Assembly: GCF_018919215.1 (NCBI RefSeq)
Contig: NZ_JAHLQK010000002.1
Span: 496,001 to 560,000 of the forward strand
Length of the DNA stretch: 64,000 nucleotides
Reading direction: 5' to 3'
From: Alkaliphilus flagellatus
GTDB taxonomy: Bacteria; Bacillota; Clostridia; Peptostreptococcales; Natronincolaceae
Within the stretch, counting starts at the first letter, position 1. The number at the start of each line of letters is the position of its first letter. Shown here in pieces: positions 26,291 through 34,857 of this stretch. The notes below the pieces were generated by a model, which made no database searches, was not told the DNA's origin, and saw only the letters and a list, made by a program, of their open reading frames with translations. The position numbers were made by a program, and so were the translations under genes.

Positions 26291-27124
26291 TTATTTATTC
26301 TTTTCAATAACAAGATTATCATCATAGCTAACCCAATCACTATAGCCACCTACATACAGCTTTGGATTCAGTCCAACTTCCTCCATAAACAGAATATTAA
26401 CTGTTCCAGTTATACCCGAACCACAATGTACAATTACTTCTTCAAATTTTTTCAGAGGTTCAAAATAATTTATTAAATCTTCTATACACATTATTTTTCC
26501 ATCAGATACTAAATTCATCCAAGGATAGTTTAATGCATTAGGAATGTGTCCTGCTACCCTATCAATTGGTTCAACCTCACCAGAATATCTTTCTGATGCT
26601 CGTGAGTCAATTATAGCTGTACTATTAGAATCAATAGCTGCTTTTACATATCTCATATCTACTTGCATAGAATGATCTACATTTAAACTTAAAGAATTAG
26701 ATGGCTCAGGCTTTACTACTTCGCTGGTTACTTCAAGATTGTTATCAAGCCACTTCTTCATACCGCCTTCTAGAATAAATACATCACTTTTTCCGATATA
26801 TTTTAAAAGCCACCATAGTCTTCCAGCTATTGCTAGGTCACCATTATCATATATTACTATTATAGAATCATCATTTACACCTAACATTTTCATATCTTCT
26901 ATGAATTTTTCCATATTTGGAAGTGGGTGCCTACCGCCATGGATACCTAATTCACCTGTCATAGTTTCTTCAAGATTAACAAATTGAGCTCCTCTAATAT
27001 GACTTTTTTTATATTCCCTAAAACCAAGATCAGGCTCATTTAGATCTCCTCGAACATCTAATATAATCAAACCTTCTTTTGATAAATTGTCTATTAACCA
27101 TTGTTGAGATACAATATTTTTCAT
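26291..27124 (-). CDS. Two-domain rhodanese-type sulfurtransferase
   Basis: 277 residues with two rhodanese domains. The first has LDVRGDL near the start but no active-site Cys loop. The second carries VHCGSGITGTVN with the catalytic cysteine. The start at 27124 has GGAGG five bases upstream; an earlier ATG at 27136 overlaps that site. It transfers sulfane sulfur, from thiosulfate or 3-mercaptopyruvate, to a thiol acceptor. The CGSGIT loop is closer to mercaptopyruvate sulfurtransferases, but this cannot be settled here. Confidence 0.88.
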   Translation of the reverse strand: MKNIVSQQWLIDNLSKEGLIILDVRGDLNEPDLGFREYKKSHIRGAQFVNLEETMTGELGIHGGRHPLPNMEKFIEDMKMLGVNDDSIIVIYDNGDLAIAGRLWWLLKYIGKSDVFILEGGMKKWLDNNLEVTSEVVKPEPSNSLSLNVDHSMQVDMRYVKAAIDSNSTAIIDSRASERYSGEVEPIDRVAGHIPNALNYPWMNLVSDGKIMCIEDLINYFEPLKKFEEVIVHCGSGITGTVNILFMEEVGLNPKLYVGGYSDWVSYDDNLVIEKNK

Positions 27125-27327
27125 GTTTGCCTCCATAATATTTATTGTTTTTTTAAGCTAAATAGCTATTATGATTAGATTATACCCTCTTACTGTATTG
27201 TCTAACTTCAAAAAATTAAAGAAGAAATATTTACTTTGTTCCATTAAAATATATTACATAATTTTCACAAAATTTCGTGTTGAAATGTGATAATATTATA
27301 GTTGAAAAATTTAAGGGAGTGATCTAT

Positions 27328-27744
27328 TTGGTAAAAATAAATGCTGCTCGTTTAGTTAAGTCTGAGGACTTAAATCATCATGGAACATTGTTTGCAGGTA
27401 GAATGGCAGAATGGTTTGTTGAAAATTGCTTTATTTGTGGTGCTAAAGAAACAGAAAAACCGGAAAACATAGTATGTATAAAGATTCATGGACTATCCTT
27501 TAATTCTCCTGTTAGAAAGGGAGATATTATAAATATGGAAAGCTATATTGCTAAGGCGGGAAGAACAAGTTTTACGGTCTATGGAAAAGTAACTAAAAAT
27601 AATTCAGGTGAGTTAATATCTGATGGTTTTATAACTTTTGTGTTTATAGATAATAATGGTAAGTCCATCCCTCATAATATAGTACTTGATGAAAATGTAG
27701 ATATGGAAGAGATAAAAGTAAGAGAGAGAGCTTTAAAGCTGTAA
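27328..27744 (+). CDS. Hotdog-fold acyl-CoA thioesterase
   Basis: 138 residues from a TTG at 27328, preceded by AAGGGAG at proper spacing; the longer frame from 27277 has no site. The motif DLNHHGTLFAGRMAEWF is the catalytic turn and helix of YciA/BFIT-type thioesterases, which split acyl-CoA to free acid and CoA. I considered 3-aminobutyryl-CoA ammonia-lyase (also hotdog, needed for lysine fermentation), but this motif is that of a thioesterase. Substrate chain length is unknown. Confidence 0.82.
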   Translation: MVKINAARLVKSEDLNHHGTLFAGRMAEWFVENCFICGAKETEKPENIVCIKIHGLSFNSPVRKGDIINMESYIAKAGRTSFTVYGKVTKNNSGELISDGFITFVFIDNNGKSIPHNIVLDENVDMEEIKVRERALKL

Positions 27745-27790
27745 TTAAATAAATTAGTCTAACTAAGAATCAATTGGATATTTAAGTTTT

Positions 27791-27841
27791 AAAAATAAAA
27801 TGAGAAAAAACTAAGTAAAGGTTCTTTCTCATTTTATTTTT
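27791..27841. terminator. Bidirectional terminator
   Basis: A 17-bp perfect stem (27791-27807 with 27825-27841) between the thioesterase gene and the convergent DsrE-like gene. Confidence 0.85.
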
Positions 27842-27852
27842 AGGAATAGTAT

Positions 27853-28332
27853 TTATATAAATAACTGCATATCAGATTCTAATGCATCACTTAAATAAGT
27901 CTTTGCATCAATTACTTCTAATTCTGGGATTAGTTCTTCCTCCTTAAAGCCCATAATATCCATTGATAACTTACAACCACAGAAACGAACTCCTTTCTTT
28001 CTAGCTCCATTTAAGAAGTCTATTAAACGAGGTGCTTCATTATCATTTATCATGTCTAACATCATCTCTTTCCCTATACCACTAAAATTCATTTTAGATA
28101 GAGGTAATTGTTCGGCTCCTTTAGGTGTCATCGCACTAAACATTTTTTCATACATTGTTTTATTATCCATTGTAACTTTTTCAGGTTCTCTCAATAAACA
28201 TAGTCCCCAAAATGCAAAGAACATAGTTACCTCTACATCCATTTCCTTTGCAGAGTTGGCTAATATTAATGCAGCCATTGCTTTGTCATATTCTCCACTA
28301 AACATAAGTATATTTATCTTTTTATTTTCCAA
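27853..28332 (-). CDS. DsrE/DsrF/DrsH-like family protein
   Basis: 159 residues. The start is TTG with GGAGG seven bases before it. The NILMFSGEYDKAMAALILAN opening and a later FCGCKLSMDIMG are typical of the DsrE/DrsH-like group, whose cysteines carry sulfane sulfur in relay systems. The nearby rhodanese (26291) and cysteine-desulfurase-like gene (28492) make sulfur trafficking a reasonable role. This is inference from neighbours; no direct partner is fused or co-transcribed for certain. Confidence 0.82.
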   Translation of the reverse strand: MENKKINILMFSGEYDKAMAALILANSAKEMDVEVTMFFAFWGLCLLREPEKVTMDNKTMYEKMFSAMTPKGAEQLPLSKMNFSGIGKEMMLDMINDNEAPRLIDFLNGARKKGVRFCGCKLSMDIMGFKEEELIPELEVIDAKTYLSDALESDMQLFI

Positions 28333-28491
28333 GCGTATGCCTCCTTCAAATAATCCATAGCAGTAGTTATTTTGTTTTAGTATCTTTAACTCTTATTCTA
28401 ATCAAAGTTCAGGATTTTATTTATAAGGCATAGAAAAATATAAAATTTCTTAATATATACTTTTGTATAATATGTTTTAACAGAGGTTTTA

Positions 28492-29844
28492 TTAGTTTAA
28501 AAAGCTTGAATAGAGATCTTTTTTATATCTTTCAAAATAAAATTTTCTGTTTAAGGAAATGTGGTAAAGAGCTTTTACCAAGGTGTTTATCTCTTCTATG
28601 GTGTTATAGATCCCGAAGCTAATTCTTACCATTCCAGGAATGGGTAGGTTACTATTTCCTATATATTTTTTCGTGTCCTCTGGGGATATGTTTAGTAATC
28701 TTTGTATATAAGGCTGTGCGCAGAAACATCCATTTCTTACTGCAATACCAAACTCATGGGAAAGAATATTTGCAACTATTGAATGGTGTAGCCCTTTAAT
28801 ATTAAATGGAATAATACTCACACTTTCTCCTCTCTTTATTGGATTATGATATAACTCAACATAAGGTATGTTTTGGAGACTGTCTATTGCATGATCTGTT
28901 AACATTCTCTCATAATTTTCTATATTATGCATACCTAGTTCATTTAAAAGTTTAATAGCCCCTGTTATAGCTAAAACCCCCATAATATTAGGTGTTCCAG
29001 CCTCTTCTCTTTCCGGTGGGTCAAGCCATTCTATATGGTCATGTGTAACTATTTTTACGGTTCCTCCTCCAGGATAATCAGGAGGACTTTTCATAAAAGT
29101 TGCTTTAGGTCCAATTAAAACACCTGTACCAAAGGGGGCATACATCTTATGACCAGAGAAAACAAGATAATCTATGTGCTCTGGGCTATCAAAAGATTTC
29201 ATATCTACGGGGGCATGAGGTACTAGTTGAGCACCGTCTACTAATATTTTAGATCCATGACTATGGGCTAATTCTGCAATTTTATGAATAGGGTTAATAT
29301 ATCCAGTTACATTGGAAGCACCAGTAACGGTAACTAACCTTACTTTGCCATCATATTTTACTAGTTTAGATTTTAGATCTTCCATAGATAGCTGTCCATA
29401 TTTATCTATAGATATGTAGTCCATTTTATATTTCCCTCTCCAGGGCAAATCATTTGAATGATGTTCCATACAAGTAGATAGAACTACTCCGTCTTTATAT
29501 AGAGGAAGTAATTTATTAGATAGTTTATTGATAGCTTCTGTTGCGTTTTTTACAAATATTATTGAATGATGGTCTATATTTGCTCCTACAAACTCAGCTA
29601 TTACATTTCGTGCATCATCGTAGAGTTTGGAAGAAACTTGAGACTTATATCCTGCACCACGATGTATAGAAGAATACCATGGAGAAAATTTAACAATCTC
29701 GTTCATTACATGGTTAAAAGGTGGTGTAGTTGCAGCATTATCAAAATTTATAGCAGTTGTATATGTTTGATCAGTCAGAGGTATATTTGTATCTACACCT
29801 ACAACCAAATCTCTAAAGTGATAAAAAGAATTTATATATTCCAT
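28492..29844 (-). CDS. Cysteine desulfurase-like class V aminotransferase
   Basis: 450 residues. The PLP lysine is in YLVFSGHKMYAPFGTG, with DGAQLVPH for cofactor stacking and a C-terminal VRNGCFCAQPY. The last matches the RxGxxCAQP segment of group II (SufS/CsdA) cysteine desulfurases, including the cysteine. It probably takes sulfur from cysteine. No SufU or scaffold gene is adjacent, and the N terminus and C terminus are longer than in SufS, so it may be a paralogue with another substrate. Confidence 0.82.
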   Translation of the reverse strand: MEYINSFYHFRDLVVGVDTNIPLTDQTYTTAINFDNAATTPPFNHVMNEIVKFSPWYSSIHRGAGYKSQVSSKLYDDARNVIAEFVGANIDHHSIIFVKNATEAINKLSNKLLPLYKDGVVLSTCMEHHSNDLPWRGKYKMDYISIDKYGQLSMEDLKSKLVKYDGKVRLVTVTGASNVTGYINPIHKIAELAHSHGSKILVDGAQLVPHAPVDMKSFDSPEHIDYLVFSGHKMYAPFGTGVLIGPKATFMKSPPDYPGGGTVKIVTHDHIEWLDPPEREEAGTPNIMGVLAITGAIKLLNELGMHNIENYERMLTDHAIDSLQNIPYVELYHNPIKRGESVSIIPFNIKGLHHSIVANILSHEFGIAVRNGCFCAQPYIQRLLNISPEDTKKYIGNSNLPIPGMVRISFGIYNTIEEINTLVKALYHISLNRKFYFERYKKDLYSSFLN

Positions 29845-29921
29845 TTAACATCACCGCCTAAAAAATATTTACTGTTTTATTTTATGCTAGAGATGAGAAT
29901 AAGTGATTGAAGAAAAGAAAA

Positions 29922-29960
29922 TTAAAAACCCTCTGCTATTGTACTAACACATAGCGAGGG
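29922..29960 (-). terminator. Terminator after the YciI-family gene
   Basis: Arms 29929-29939 and 29951-29960 pair with one small imperfection. On the minus strand the stem is followed by five T. Confidence 0.75.
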
Positions 29961-29981
29961 CAGTGTAATTTTGATGGACTA

Positions 29982-30278
29982 TTAAGATAAAAATAGTGGA
30001 GGCACTTTACAAGACTTTACTTCTATTTCTTTCCATACATCTCCCTTAACATATGGTTCAATCTTTAACCATTCATCAAGTTCTTCTCTCGTTGGAAAAT
30101 CTACAATTAGAATAGAACCAATCATCTTTTCATTATCATCTAATATGGCAGCAGCATATAAAAACTTTTTTTCTTTTTTCATATAATCCATAAGTTTAAT
30201 GTGTTCGTCACGAGCTGCAAGACGTCTTTCTAGTGCTGCTTCATCTGTTCCATCATAACCGGTAACTATAAATTGCAA
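29982..30278 (-). CDS. YciI-family protein
   Basis: 98 residues, TTG start with GTGAGG before it. The fold signature is FIVTGYDGTDEAALERRLAARDEH and then GSILIVDFPTREELDEWL, characteristic of the ferredoxin-like YciI/YCII family. Function in most members is unknown; some act in dehalogenation or ring chemistry. It stands alone in front of a MITE. Confidence 0.85.
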   Translation of the reverse strand: MQFIVTGYDGTDEAALERRLAARDEHIKLMDYMKKEKKFLYAAAILDDNEKMIGSILIVDFPTREELDEWLKIEPYVKGDVWKEIEVKSCKVPPLFLS

Positions 30279-30389
30279 AAAACCTCACATCCTTTTTTCT
30301 GTAGTTTAAGTACTAATTCAGCATATTATTAGCTGTATCAATTATATTCTATATTAATCTATTCTTTCCTTTTATTTTTAAGATATAAA

Positions 30390-30516
30390 TTAATCTGTTG
30401 TGCTAGTTAAATCTTAAATATATCAAAAATACTATGATGATTTTCTCACTATTAAAAATTGAGTAGCTTAAAGTAAGTAATTTCAATATGAAAAATTAAC
30501 TAGCACAACAAGTTAA
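30390..30516. mobile_element. MITE-like element, copy 1 (127 bp)
   Basis: The element has about 21-base terminal inverted repeats with two mismatches, beginning and ending TTAA, and no coding capacity. The second copy at 31893-32019 differs at a single base. It lies in the promoter region of the MarR gene. Confidence 0.8.
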
Positions 30517-30600
30517 ATTATACCTAATTTATTTGATATATTTTATCGAAAGTCAAATCGAATGTAAATATGGACTTTTAATTTTTATAGGAGTATAATA

Positions 30601-30618
30601 TAGTTGTCATGACAACTA
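30601..30618. promoter_or_regulatory. Palindromic operator upstream of the MarR gene
   Basis: A perfect 18-base palindrome with core TTGTCATGACAA lies 15 bases before the MarR start. The same 18 bases sit in the centre of a larger palindrome before the next gene (31063-31100), so it is the likely MarR binding site and gives autoregulation. Confidence 0.75.
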
Positions 30619-30632
30619 AGGTGGTGATATAG

Positions 30633-31058
30633 ATGGAATTTAATTTAGATGATTCATTGGGTTTTATTCTAAATAGGTTAAATGCAAAACTTAAAAATGA
30701 ATTGTTTCAACGGTTAAAGGAATATGACGTTACACCAGAGCAATGGTCTATACTTAACTGTTTATGGGTAGAAGAAGGTGTTACTCCTAAAGAGTTGGCA
30801 GATATCATCTTTAAAGATAAGCCAAACACTAATCGTATTCTTGAAAAATTGCAAATGAAAGAATTGATTGTTAGAAATCCTCATCCAGTAGATAAAAGAG
30901 CCTTTCAAATCTTTTTGACTGAACGTGGCTGGGCATTAAAGGATAAATTAATTCCTATAGTTACGCAATTGTTGGAGGAAGCAACGATAGGAATAGAAAA
31001 AAGTAAACTCCTAGATATGAAAAAGCTATTAAATCAAATATATTATAATCTTAAGTAA
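30633..31058 (+). CDS. MarR-family transcriptional regulator
   Basis: 141 residues with a winged helix: LTPEQW-like VTPEQWSILNCLW, recognition helix region TPKELADIIFKDKPNTNRILEKLQ and wing NPHPVDKRAFQIFLTERG. AAGGTGGTGA precedes the ATG. Identical palindromes before this gene and before the DUF169 gene suggest it represses both. The ligand is unknown. The regulator and its neighbour are bracketed by two MITE copies. Confidence 0.9.
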   Translation: MEFNLDDSLGFILNRLNAKLKNELFQRLKEYDVTPEQWSILNCLWVEEGVTPKELADIIFKDKPNTNRILEKLQMKELIVRNPHPVDKRAFQIFLTERGWALKDKLIPIVTQLLEEATIGIEKSKLLDMKKLLNQIYYNLK

Positions 31059-31062
31059 TTTT

Positions 31063-31100
31063 TTTATCATCTTAGTTGTCATGACAACTAAGATGATAAA
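31063..31100. promoter_or_regulatory. 38-base perfect palindrome upstream of the DUF169 gene
   Basis: Bases 31063-31081 are the exact reverse complement of 31082-31100. The central 18 bases are identical to the palindrome at 30601-30618. It is both a probable MarR operator and, as RNA, a strong hairpin ending in A/T, so it may also terminate the MarR transcript. Confidence 0.75.
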
Positions 31101-31145
31101 TCTGCATATATAACATTATATTTAAAAGAGAGTGAGGAAAATAAT

Positions 31146-31892
31146 GTGGAAAGTTCTTTAGTTAAAAGTTTAGGTTTGAATTATGAACCAGTAGCTGTTT
31201 TGCTTAGCAATGAAAAGCCAGAAGGAGCACTTCAGGGGAAAGAAGGGCAGAGAAGTTGCACAATTCCATTATTTATTGCAGCTGCAAAAGGAAAAACATC
31301 AGTTTTTGAGCGTAAAACTGTAGTATGTCCTGGTGGTAAAGCAGGATTAGGGTTTGGACAATTTCCTAATTACCCAGGTGGAATTGAATACTTTTTGACA
31401 GTTGGTAAAGAAGGTAAATTTGGGGGGGAAGGATATATGAGAAATCCAGAACTAGGAGATGACTTTGTTAAGTGTCTACCAATAACTGATATTCCATATC
31501 AGTATGTCATCTTTAAACCGTTATCACAAATTGATATTGCTAAAGAAAATCCTGAAATAATTATATTTTACGTTAATCCTAATCAGTTATCAGCTCTTAC
31601 GGTACTTGCAAATTATTATAGACCTGGATATGAAAATGTGATGATACCATTTTCATCAGGATGTCAGTCTCTTTTTCTTCTTCCTTATGCTGAATCTAAG
31701 AAGGAAAACTCGAGAGCAGTAGTGGGATTGATTGATATTACAGTACGTCCTATGATCGAAGCTGATATGATATCATTTTCTGTTCCTTACAAGATGTTTC
31801 TGGACATGGAGGAAAGTGTAGAGGGAAGTTTCTTGGAGAAACACTTATGGCACAGAGTAATGGCGAGAATGAAAAAGGTAAACAAAATATAA
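31146..31892 (+). CDS. DUF169 domain-containing protein
   Basis: 248 residues, GTG start behind GTGAGG. LNYEPVAVLLSNEKPEGA at the start, RSCTIPLFIAAAKGKTSVFERKTVVCPGGKAGLG and a later SGCQSLFLLPY are typical of DUF169, a conserved family of anaerobes with several invariant cysteines. The function is unknown; the cysteines hint at metal or cofactor binding. It is probably controlled by the MarR protein encoded upstream. The gene ends exactly at the border of the second MITE. Confidence 0.85.
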   Translation: MESSLVKSLGLNYEPVAVLLSNEKPEGALQGKEGQRSCTIPLFIAAAKGKTSVFERKTVVCPGGKAGLGFGQFPNYPGGIEYFLTVGKEGKFGGEGYMRNPELGDDFVKCLPITDIPYQYVIFKPLSQIDIAKENPEIIIFYVNPNQLSALTVLANYYRPGYENVMIPFSSGCQSLFLLPYAESKKENSRAVVGLIDITVRPMIEADMISFSVPYKMFLDMEESVEGSFLEKHLWHRVMARMKKVNKI

Positions 31893-32019
31893 TTAATCTG
31901 TTGTGCTAGTTAAATCTTAAATATATCAAAAATACTATGATGATTTTCTCACTATTAAAAATTGAGTAGCTTAAAGTAAGTAATTTCAATATGAAAAATT
32001 AACTGGCACAACAAGTTAA
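31893..32019. mobile_element. MITE-like element, copy 2 (127 bp)
   Basis: It is in the same orientation as copy 1 and differs only by one A-to-G change near the right end. It begins at the base after the DUF169 stop codon. Confidence 0.8.
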
Positions 32020-32039
32020 ATTAGTAAATCTTTAGTTTT

Positions 32040-32858
32040 TTATTCCTCAGTTCTTGGTTTTATAGGATCACATTTTGGGCTTTCTATCTCTGTAACTTGA
32101 GCTAATTTTGTTACAGCGTAGCATTCTTCACGGGCCATATGGTCTAACATTAAAGCAGATAGAGTACCTAAGACCTTATGATCTAATTCTAATGCTTCTA
32201 GTTCTCGTAAGAATTTTTTAAATACAAGGAGCTCTTCTTCTACTTGATGATTAAATCTTGTAAAGGCTGGAAATTTATCGGTACCTGTTCTCATATATCC
32301 TGCCATTTCTACGGCCTTAATATAAAGCTGTTCAAATCGTGTAGTAAACTTTTGACTTTTTTTGCTCAGTTCCTTTTCAACCATATCAAGATCTCCAGCC
32401 ACTCCTGCAGAATGTCCTGCGGCATCTAATAGCCATATCATATGATAATCAATAGGTCTTGTAATGGGCACCTGCTTCATTGTAAGAAAACATAGAATTC
32501 TTATATACTCTTCAACTTCGTTAACCATATGATTAATAAATGTTGGAGGTAAACTAATTTTTATATTTTCTAGTAAATGTCTTTTAATAATATGTAACTT
32601 AAAAATACGAATTTCTTGAGCATATTGATAAGCCTGATCTGTAAGATGGCTTAAGGCAGAGCCTTGTGGCAATTTTCTCGCTTCCTCTAATAGTTGGTCA
32701 AATATACAAATGAAGTATTGTGCTCTCTGAATTTCCTGTAATTCTTGGGGAGATAATGCATCAAAAATAAACCGTGCATGGTCACCTAAAACCTGTAACC
32801 AAAATTGATGCTCAAATAATGCAATATTTTCATAATGTATAACAGATTCCTTATCCAA
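32040..32858 (-). CDS. DUF2935 domain-containing protein
   Basis: 272 residues, TTG start with AAGGAGG eight bases before it. It is all-helical in appearance, with two related halves; each contains an E-x-x-FW or HxxxE-type helix (ENIALFEHQFWLQVLGDHARFI; LGTLSALMLDHMAREECY). This is the DUF2935 family of Bacillus and Clostridium, with a ferritin-like helical fold and conserved His/Glu that may bind metal. Cellular role unknown. It is a single gene next to the MITE copy 2. Confidence 0.82.
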   Translation of the reverse strand: MDKESVIHYENIALFEHQFWLQVLGDHARFIFDALSPQELQEIQRAQYFICIFDQLLEEARKLPQGSALSHLTDQAYQYAQEIRIFKLHIIKRHLLENIKISLPPTFINHMVNEVEEYIRILCFLTMKQVPITRPIDYHMIWLLDAAGHSAGVAGDLDMVEKELSKKSQKFTTRFEQLYIKAVEMAGYMRTGTDKFPAFTRFNHQVEEELLVFKKFLRELEALELDHKVLGTLSALMLDHMAREECYAVTKLAQVTEIESPKCDPIKPRTEE

Positions 32859-33010
32859 ATCTTAAACCTCCTTCATTTTATACTCTTTTAATATATGAAT
32901 TCTAAATACTCATTAGAATGGGAAATAAATTACTATGACAACAAATTACTCAATTACCTTAAAGTAATAAGAGTTGGGTGAGTAAGAGATTATTCAGAGG
33001 CTTGGACTAT

Positions 33011-33045
33011 AAAAAATACCCTTATAGTGTATACACCATAAGGGT
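33011..33045 (-). terminator. Terminator of ilvE
   Basis: A 28-base near-perfect palindrome (33018-33045); on the minus strand it is followed by six T. Confidence 0.8.
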
Positions 33046-33080
33046 TGATTTTAGATTACAACGATATTTATATATAGTTT

Positions 33081-34106
33081 TTATTTTACTTCAACAATCC
33101 ATCCTTCTGGAGCTTCAACATCACCAAATTGAATACCACAAAGAGTTTCGTATAATTTTTTAGTAACAGGGCCTACTTCAGTTTCGCTATGGAATACGTG
33201 AAGATTTCCTTTATACTCTATTCCACCAATTGGAGTAATAACTGCAGCTGTACCACATGCTCCAGCTTCTTTAAATTCATCAAGTTTGTCAACCAATACA
33301 TCTCTTTCTTCTACTTCTAAACCTAAATATTCCTTAGCTACGTGCATTAGAGAGTATTTAGTAATACTAGGTAATATAGATGGTGATTTTGGTGTTACAA
33401 ACTTATTATCTTTAGTTATACCGAAAAAGTTAGCTGCACCTACCTCTTCGATTTTTGTATGGGTTGCAGGATCTAGGTAAATACAATCTGCAAAGCCTTT
33501 ATCAACTGCCATTTTATGAGGCATAAGACTACCTGCATAGTTACCACCTACTTTAGCGGCACCTGTGCCGTATGGAGCAGCCCTATCATAATCTGATATA
33601 GTAAAGTTTACTGGAGCCATACCACCTTTAAAATAAGGGCCTACTGGTGAGCAGAAAATACAGAATATGAACTCTGGAGCTGGTCTTACACCTAGGTTAT
33701 CTCCAACACCTATAACGAATGGACGTAGATATAGAGTCGCACCAGTTCCATAAGGTGGAACATAGGCTTCATTAGCCTTAACTAGTTGAATACAAGCATC
33801 AATGAATTTTTCCTCAGGTATTTCTGGCATTAGAATACGTCTACAACTTTCGTTCATTCTTTTAGAGTTACGATCAGGTCTAAAAAGTTGAATTTTACCA
33901 TCTTTTGTTCTGTAAGCTTTCATTCCTTCAAAACATTGTTGGCCGTAGTGAAGAGCTGTAGAAGCTTCACTAATAGTTAATGTGTTGTCTTCTACTAGTT
34001 TACCTTCATCCCATTTACCATCTGACCATTTGGATACATATCTTAAATCAGTTTTTATGTATGCAAATCCTAGTTTACTCCAATCGATATCCATAATTTT
34101 ACTCAT
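33081..34106 (-). CDS. ilvE: Branched-chain amino acid aminotransferase
   Basis: 341 residues, a class IV PLP aminotransferase of the longer (bacterial type II / eukaryotic-like) BCAT group. [18 protein letters not shown], the PLP lysine in [12 protein letters not shown], and [15 protein letters not shown] are diagnostic. It interconverts leucine, isoleucine and valine with their 2-oxo acids. No other ilv or leu gene is near, so here it may serve catabolism as well as synthesis. A 44-bp tandem repeat lies in its upstream region. Confidence 0.93.
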   Translation of the reverse strand: MSKIMDIDWSKLGFAYIKTDLRYVSKWSDGKWDEGKLVEDNTLTISEASTALHYGQQCFEGMKAYRTKDGKIQLFRPDRNSKRMNESCRRILMPEIPEEKFIDACIQLVKANEAYVPPYGTGATLYLRPFVIGVGDNLGVRPAPEFIFCIFCSPVGPYFKGGMAPVNFTISDYDRAAPYGTGAAKVGGNYAGSLMPHKMAVDKGFADCIYLDPATHTKIEEVGAANFFGITKDNKFVTPKSPSILPSITKYSLMHVAKEYLGLEVEERDVLVDKLDEFKEAGACGTAAVITPIGGIEYKGNLHVFHSETEVGPVTKKLYETLCGIQFGDVEAPEGWIVEVK

Positions 34107-34155
34107 TAGTGTTCCTCCCTATAATAAATTAATCTAGACTTTCTAATTATATTAT

Positions 34156-34243
34156 AAAAGGTTTATTAGTAATTTACAAATTAAATTTATATTATCTACA
34201 AAAGGTTTATTAGTAATTCACAAATTTGATTCATATTATCTAC
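34156..34243. repeat. 44-bp tandem direct repeat upstream of ilvE
   Basis: Two adjacent 44-base units (34156-34199 and 34200-34243) differ at only a few positions. They lie 50-137 bases before the ilvE start, on the opposite side from the hemerythrin gene at 34406. The rest of the 300-base gap shows nothing else. Confidence 0.75.
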
Positions 34244-34405
34244 TTTTATAAAATGATATATATGATGATTCATTTATACTTAAACCAATAGTAATTAATA
34301 ATGATATAAACACACTTTCAAGAAAAATTCTGGAATGATATACTATAGTTAGAACAAAATAAACAAATTATGGGAAAATGTGATGTGAAAGGGGATAGAT
34401 TTTAG

Positions 34406-34795
34406 ATGTTGTGGTGGAGAGAAAATTTAGCAACAGGTATAAAGAGGATAGATGATCAGCATAAGGGTATTTTTGAAAAGACCGAAAAAGTTCTTTCTTT
34501 AGATTCATCATCAGATAAAAAAGCTGTTAACGATACTTTTATTTTCCTAATGAATTATTGTGTTAATCATTTTAGCGAAGAGGAACAAGCTATGTTAGAG
34601 TATGGATATAAAGGCTTCAAACATCATAGAGAGCAGCATAATTATTTTATTGAGGAACTTTATAAAATTCATACAGATGTTAAAACCAATGGTATAAACG
34701 AAGATGCATTGGACTCATTGAAGGTATTGGTAATAGATTGGTTAGCAAATCATATTAGCGAGGAAGATAAAAAATTCGCTGATTCTATAAATTAG
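34406..34795 (+). CDS. Bacteriohemerythrin
   Basis: 129 residues, a single-domain hemerythrin. The di-iron ligands are visible in IDDQHKGIF, NHFSEEEQ, FKHHREQHNYF and the C-terminal NHISEEDKKF, in the usual order H-H-E-H-H-H-D. It binds oxygen or nitric oxide at the di-iron centre and in anaerobes is thought to act in oxygen sensing or protection. It is a lone gene. Confidence 0.92.
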   Translation: MLWWRENLATGIKRIDDQHKGIFEKTEKVLSLDSSSDKKAVNDTFIFLMNYCVNHFSEEEQAMLEYGYKGFKHHREQHNYFIEELYKIHTDVKTNGINEDALDSLKVLVIDWLANHISEEDKKFADSIN

Positions 34796-34813
34796 TTTTA
34801 AAATAGCTTATTT

Positions 34814-34849
34814 AAAACCAAGGGATATATAACAATTGCCCTTGGTTTT
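34814..34849. terminator. Bidirectional terminator between hemerythrin and SleL-like genes
   Basis: An 11-bp perfect stem (34814-34824 with 34839-34849) whose A/T ends give U runs on both strands. Confidence 0.85.
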
Positions 34850-34857
34850 AATAAACA

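Noticed and set aside
27328-27744. Possible 3-aminobutyryl-CoA ammonia-lyase (kal)
   Set aside because: The NHHGTLFAGR motif is that of YciA-type thioesterases, and the gene is far from the lysine operon.
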